DNA from: Tretioscincus oriximinensis
Taxonomy: Eukaryota; Chordata; Lepidosauria; Squamata; Gymnophthalmidae
Length of the DNA: 64,000 bases
Assembly (NCBI GenBank): GCA_022410635.1
Contig: JAJVDF010000165.1
Span: 1,646,725-1,710,724 of the forward strand
Reading direction: 5' to 3'
Under the pieces are notes generated by a model. It was given only the letters and a program-made list of their open reading frames with translations. It searched no databases and was not told where the DNA came from. Positions 58,989 to 64,000 of this stretch are shown here, piece by piece. The translations under genes and the position numbers were made by a program. The first letter of the stretch is position 1, and each line of letters begins with the position of its first letter.

Positions 58989-60740
58989 ACACAAAGCAGA
59001 TTAAAATAGAACAGATATTAAATGCACAGAACTTTGTTTGAGTGCAGATATAATCTTTTAGGAATTCGTTTATTTGTTATTAACAAAGAAGTTTTGAAAA
59101 CAGTTCATCCCTTACCTCCTGTATACAGTGTCCTCATCTACATTTTATTTTAATTCCACTAACATTTCCAGGGGATGAATGTCAACTATTCCTGCCTTGT
59201 CATTTTTCTTCCTTCACTCAACATTTCACTATTCAACCATCCTTAGGCTTAATCCAGTTATGCACCACAACGGTTCACCCCAATAAAATCATTATTTTCC
59301 TGTGAATGAATTTCTTATCACCATATGCAGGATGGGCATCCAAAGGGGTGTGGTCACACACTTCTATTTAAACTAGTTTAGGCAATAAAACATCTTGGGG
59401 ACATGGACACACATCTCCTACATGAAGAACTTCTCAAGCTGTTTGATTTTAATAGAGATCACTTACCTATCAAAATTCCCCTTACTTGCTCTCTTTTTGC
59501 TGAGCTGATCTGGACAGAAGGGGCATGTTCACAACATGACAGCTTTTCTTGTGATTGGTTTCTGCAGGTGTCATTTCTTGCAAGGCAAGAGGGTTGAATA
59601 TACAGCAGCAGCAGATTGGTAGCAAATGTCAACTTTGCCTTTTAAATTTTTAAAAATCATTTTAGTGTAAAAAGTAATGGAATAATCTATTGGAAAAATG
59701 TATTTCAGCAGTCTGTAAACTGCCGAAACATTTTATTTAACCAGTGCTTTTAGCACTTCCAAAGAGGGGAGGTAATGCTTGACTGCATGCAAAGTCCAGG
59801 GGCTGGAGGCACATCTTGGCAAAATTACAAATCAAAGCAGAAGAGGACCAGGTCCTATTGGAGTATGAAAGATAGGTTAATTGTTTGATTATGTATCAAC
59901 AAAAGAGAGAAAAACTTTCTTCTTTTAGAAATCAACCCATCACAATATAGTTTTCCTTTCAGCATCACATGTGCTGAAGTTTGTGCCATTGGACAACACG
60001 GACAGTATACCAATCCCTAGTATGCTAGCAGATCTCAAAAAATAGGTCTATAAAATTTGGATTCCATTTTAGGCATTCTGATCAGGAAGAGGTGTTACAG
60101 ATTCCCTGATGTTCCACACCATACCTGATGTGCAGATAGTATGGACGAGTCTTGCTCAGTGTGGAAAAACTTTAGCTAACCTTCCTCAAATCCATTACAT
60201 CTTATTGGAAAACAAAGTATGAAAACTTTTACTAGTTATTTTACTACATCCTACTGAAAGAGATTTGCTCGGCCCAATGAATGTGGCTGAAGAGCATGTC
60301 CATGATTTTCAATCACTGAAGTTCCTGGAAGACTATATTGAGACATCACTTACTTGCCATATTCCATTATACCTGGATATGCATTGTCTGCATTACTTTA
60401 TTCTGGGATGTCCTTGCTGTATTCCCTGCAGCAGAATAAGTAAGCTGCAGTCTTATCAATATTTAACTTCATAGTAACTATCAGTACCTTAAAAACTAGT
60501 CAAAAATTCTCAAATATAAAGGAACTGAGATTATGCAAATCAGAAATGAATTCTCCCCTATAATTGCACAATGGGAACAACTTTCAANAGGATACGTTTG
60601 GAATGTGATTATTTTAAATGAGAGAGAGAGAGATTTTTGTGTGGGAGGAAGTTGACATCAAAGAGCATTTGCTTATACATCATTTTGTTCTGAAAACATT
60701 TCTGAAAATGCAACAAAGGAAATGTGTTAAAAGACCGAGC
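58989..60740. other. Unassigned non-coding DNA
   Basis: No gene or named repeat. (AG)n of about 12 bases near 60621. Confidence 0.5.
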
Positions 60741-60876
60741 ATTGATGTAGCAACAGGCAGTATTCCTGAAATGCCGCCTTCTGCTTGAGACTACTCAGGT
60801 GAGCCACTGTTTGAGACAGAATGCTGGATTAGATGGGTTCAGCAAGGCTCATCTTACTTTATTATATTCTTATGTT
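60741..60876 (+). mobile_element. CR1 LINE 3' end (subfamily A), degenerate
   Basis: 'gcaacaggcagtattcctga', 'gagacagaatgctggattag', 'atgggttcagcaaggctcat' and the end 'atattcttatgttca'. Only the 3' UTR remains, with deletions. Confidence 0.8.
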
Positions 60877-63236
60877 CAGATTGGGTTCGTATGGCTTTGT
60901 AGACTTCCGCAAGGCCTGCACCTTTCTCCCTCTGTTTGTCCTTCTTGCAGTTTCTGAGTTCACCAGGCTCTTCTTTAGACCCTTGCCCCTCATTTCCAAC
61001 CCATCCCTTATCCCCACTTTACTATTTCTTTAATTCAAATAAATGAAAGGATGCTTTTCTTCCTAAATCAGGGAATCTAGGGTAGAACTGAAACCAGAAG
61101 AAATATCATTCAAAGTTTCCTGAGCTGTTGTAAGCCTGCAGTCTGGCTGTCAGATTTCTGGCAAATTTATGGGGATGGCCATGACCAACTTCAAAGGGCA
61201 GCGAAGGGAGAAAGAACAAGTCTCAGCCCATTAGTAATTCCCTGCAGGAAAGTGACAGATCTGATGACATGCATGGGGCACATATTGCAGTAAATGGGCA
61301 CTGGAAGTCAAGAACATTCAGGATACTTTGGCTGGAGGTCAATTCAGCCCTAATGTTTCAGCCAAATCATCCTGGAAAATCCAACTGCGGTCAATGTACA
61401 CAAATGGATCAGATGTAAACAGTGTGTATGAACAATTAGTTTTTGTACAAAACTAATAAAAATCATTTTGGAAAAAAGACACAGCAACAACATTATGTAT
61501 GGACAGATAAGGACAGCAGCAGGAAAAAGAAAGAGCGGAAAGGGTTAGTAACTGGGATTGTCATAGCTCCCACAAAATAACTTGCCTTGATACTGTGAGA
61601 TAGGCAAGCCAAAAGTAAGTTCCTTTTTCATTGGGTCTTATTCCAGATTATATCCCACAATGTTAGTGACAAAGGACATCTCAGCAATATGATTGGTTAA
61701 AAAGGTATGCTTGCAATTATTCTACATTCACAATCCCACACCACCACTTTTTTTTTTTATCTCATACATATAAGTTATTTTTCCTTGGTAATCGAGGGTA
61801 ATGATCTCGGCACAAGTCATTTCCTTGGGATAATGACACAGGGCCAGTTTAATGATCCTTGACTACCCTTTTGTCCTTTGGCTCCTCTCAACCAATTCAT
61901 TTCCTAGAAGACAAAATACAGGAATTAATCTTGGGTGAATGATCTGAATGAATGAAATGTAAATATATTAACAATTTAATTTAGCTTCTTAAATTGTAGA
62001 ATCTTCTGTTTGCAACTGTATTTGCTGCCCTACCAGTTTTAATCACGAAAGCAGTCTGGAAAAACACAGCTTGAGAACTGGATGCTTCTGAAATGACACA
62101 AACATTTCATTTCAATCTTATATTGTGTGCCATAGTGGGGTTGTCACTGGTCTGTGGAGCAGTTTTTCTTTCGCCAAACTGTAAAACAGCAATATCCACC
62201 TGTTCCAGATTAAGGCTCTGTGCACATGAGATCTTCCTACTGGCATCATAAGATCTTCATGATGCCTTGTTTATACATGACAACAGAGTTTTCATTATCT
62301 TCCCAGGACCTACCTGGGAAAAGCTCCGTTGTCATGAAATACTTGGACTGCTGATGTTCTCTGACATCAGCATGAAAATGCTGTGTCTTNTATGAGCAGC
62401 TGCCTGCAAGCCCTGTGGGGCTTGCAATGCTATGTGAAGACAGTAGCCAGTCAGGGCTGCAGATCTCACCTGGCTGACATGCCTGGTATCAACTTCCTGG
62501 CCCTTCATGTGTTTTCCTCTCACCAGCTTTGCCAGCTCAGTGTGGATTTTGGAGGTAAGTACATACAGATGGGTGACTTGGTTAGGCTGGGTTTTCACCC
62601 CCTTTCGCATTTCTAGGAATCACAGGCATGACAAACAACTCCATCATAGTTGACTATGTTTTTTCAGAAATCACATTTACAAAAAGTTGTGGCATATGCA
62701 GCAGTAGAAGGAAACAATGGCAGGATCTGCACTACATGTCTGAGAAGGTGTTGTAGTTGTTATCTCGGATTATTCTATCCAAACCAGAACGGATTGGAGC
62801 ACTATAGCAAATTATTCCTAGTCAAAGTAACAGAACATAGGATGGGATTTTTGTGTTATGGTTTGTGAGAACTGGTGGCAAACCATGCATGGTGCTTAAG
62901 CCCCTTCAGCTGTCACACAGCTGAGGAGCACTTGGAAGTACTGTTTCCCCATTAAAGTACAATCTGGGACCAGGGACTATCTCATACCAGGACCAATCTT
63001 ATACCAGGGACTACTAATTGAAGGCCAGAACTTTTCCCAGGAATCAAGGCCTTCCTGTACTAAGAAAGGAAGCTGGCAGCAGCTAGTCAGACCCACAGGA
63101 ATTGTGTAGAACCCAACAAAAATAATTTATCATGTTTTGGTTTTATGACCCAGTTGCACAGAGTTGATCCAGAGACTGCACTTTGTGTTGATCTGAATCA
63201 GCACTGTGTGTATTAATAGTGCTGATACTGAATTCT
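60877..63236. other. Unassigned DNA with hairpin-rich patch
   Basis: No gene. 62216-62440 has several adjacent inverted repeats: 'ggcatcat' / 'atgatgcc' around 62241-62264, 'catgacaacagag' / 'ctccgttgtcatg' (62277-62336), and 'gcaagccctgtggggcttgc' at 62407. It starts with ggctctgtgcacatgaga, which resembles the ggctgc-type TIR, but the other end is not found. Confidence 0.4.
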
Positions 63237-63340
63237 TCTATGTCCTATGAGGAACAGTTAATGGATCTAGGGAGGTTTAGTCTGCAAAAGAGAAGACTGA
63301 GAGGAGACTTGATAGCAGCCTACAATCTATATCTTAAAGA
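63237..63340 (+). mobile_element. CR1 LINE fragment (subfamily B)
   Basis: 'tctatgtcctatgaggaaca', 'agtctgcaaaagagaagact' and 'gaggagacttgatagc' match the 57.5-kb CR1 around the '[20 protein letters not shown]' coding region. About 100 bp, truncated at both sides. Confidence 0.85.
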
Positions 63341-63346
63341 GAAATA

Positions 63347-63423
63347 TACTGCTCAAAACAATTAAGGGAACACTTTAACATAATAGTGTATATTAAAGTG
63401 TTCCCTTAATTGTTTGAGCAGTA
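63347..63423. mobile_element. 77-bp Tc1-like foldback MITE
   Basis: Left arm tactgctcaaaacaattaag and right arm cttaattgtttgagcagta pair almost perfectly over 35 bp (gggaacactttaa also pairs), with a seven- to ten-base loop. It is flanked by TA on both sides (63345-63346 and 63424-63425). The TIR sequence resembles, from memory, a Tc1-like family that is widespread in fish and other vertebrates. Only the termini remain, with no transposase. Confidence 0.88.
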
Positions 63424-63425
63424 TA

Positions 63426-64000
63426 TTTTTTCATGTTGATTTGTTGCTCATTAATTATATGTACAGTGGGAACAATGCAGTAGGATCACCAGGTTACAGA
63501 ACTGGTAAGTAAACCAGGAGAATAAACATGCGCGAAAACAGAGGTTTAAATGAAGTCCCTTAAAAGAAGCCCTTACTGGCTCTGTGATCCAAGCAGCTGG
63601 TGAAGCCTTGAGATCCTTCTGTTGCGTCTCAGCTATGTCTGCTCTTCCTTGGACAGGTGCCGGGAAAGGAGGTGGCAAGAGGGGGAGATGTGGCAGGATG
63701 GTCCCAAATCCTCACCAGCTGTTTGAACCACAGCCAGTAAGGCTCTCTAAACTAGTGGTAAAGAATTAAAACCATACTGCCTGTTTAATGCAGTGTTTGC
63801 AACTCAGAGGAGAAAAGCATTTTTTCTCCCCTGTGCAGCAACTAAAATGCAGCAGCAACAAGGCTGGGGGAAGGAAGAAAAGCAAAGTGAACGAGAATTC
63901 ATTTAGTTTTTCTCCCAATTGTGGTCCCCCTCCCCTCAGTGAAGACTGGTGTTCATTGGAGAGGACACCACTTTATTGCCAGTTGAAAGGGTGCTGGGCT
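63426..64000. other. Unassigned non-coding DNA
   Basis: No gene or repeat is recognised up to the window end. Frames at 63451-63769 occur on both strands and lack domains. Confidence 0.5.

Overview
The window is a 64-kb stretch of non-coding vertebrate nuclear DNA, most likely from a squamate reptile (lizard or snake). It is AT-rich, has no prokaryote-like gene packing, and most open frames are short and overlap on both strands. The squamate assignment rests on the repeats: tRNA-derived SINEs of the Sauria type with an RTE/Bov-B-like 3' tail and (AAAT)n end, many CR1 LINEs of two subfamilies, L1-like fragments, and abundant hAT, Tigger and other terminal-inverted-repeat (TIR) elements. I recognise no host protein-coding gene. 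The window could be intergenic or lie inside a large intron.

Layout. 1-5.2 kb: mostly unassigned, with SINE relics and one TIR element (3.08-3.44 kb). 5.2-9.1 kb: an (ATA)n tract, a Sauria-type SINE, a CpG-rich hAT element with perfect 8-bp target duplications, and a hAT-like MITE holding a nested Tigger MITE that carries a 42-bp minisatellite. 10.8-19.4 kb: three CR1 copies and a degenerate fourth; the copy at 13.8 kb has an inverted, tandemly duplicated 5' end. 22-25 kb: a minus-strand LINE reverse-transcriptase relic, an L1-like 3' fragment between 64-bp direct repeats, and a SINE. 26-31 kb: a short hAT MITE, a CR1 3' end and a SPIN-like hAT element. 33.7 kb: an isolated 145-bp near-perfect palindrome. 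35.9-40 kb: a second tRNA-derived SINE family, two CR1s, and a 1.1-kb TIR element built around a roughly 500-bp foldback. 43-50.5 kb: a rearranged SINE, two Sauria-type SINEs (one split by a hAT MITE), a Tigger element split by an L1 with a 20-bp duplication, and another TIR element. 54.5-64 kb: one more TIR element, a splice-site-bounded open segment of unknown meaning, the longest open frame in the window (a CR1 reverse transcriptase fragment of 286 residues), and a 77-bp Tc1-like foldback beside a CR1 fragment.

The main biological content is therefore transposon archaeology: nested insertions that give relative ages, foldback structures, and a small set of related TIR elements that share termini but differ inside. 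I found no convincing new molecular system. The best leads are the giant foldback element and its relatives, the CRE-like minisatellite inside a mobile MITE, and the unexplained palindrome at 33.7 kb.
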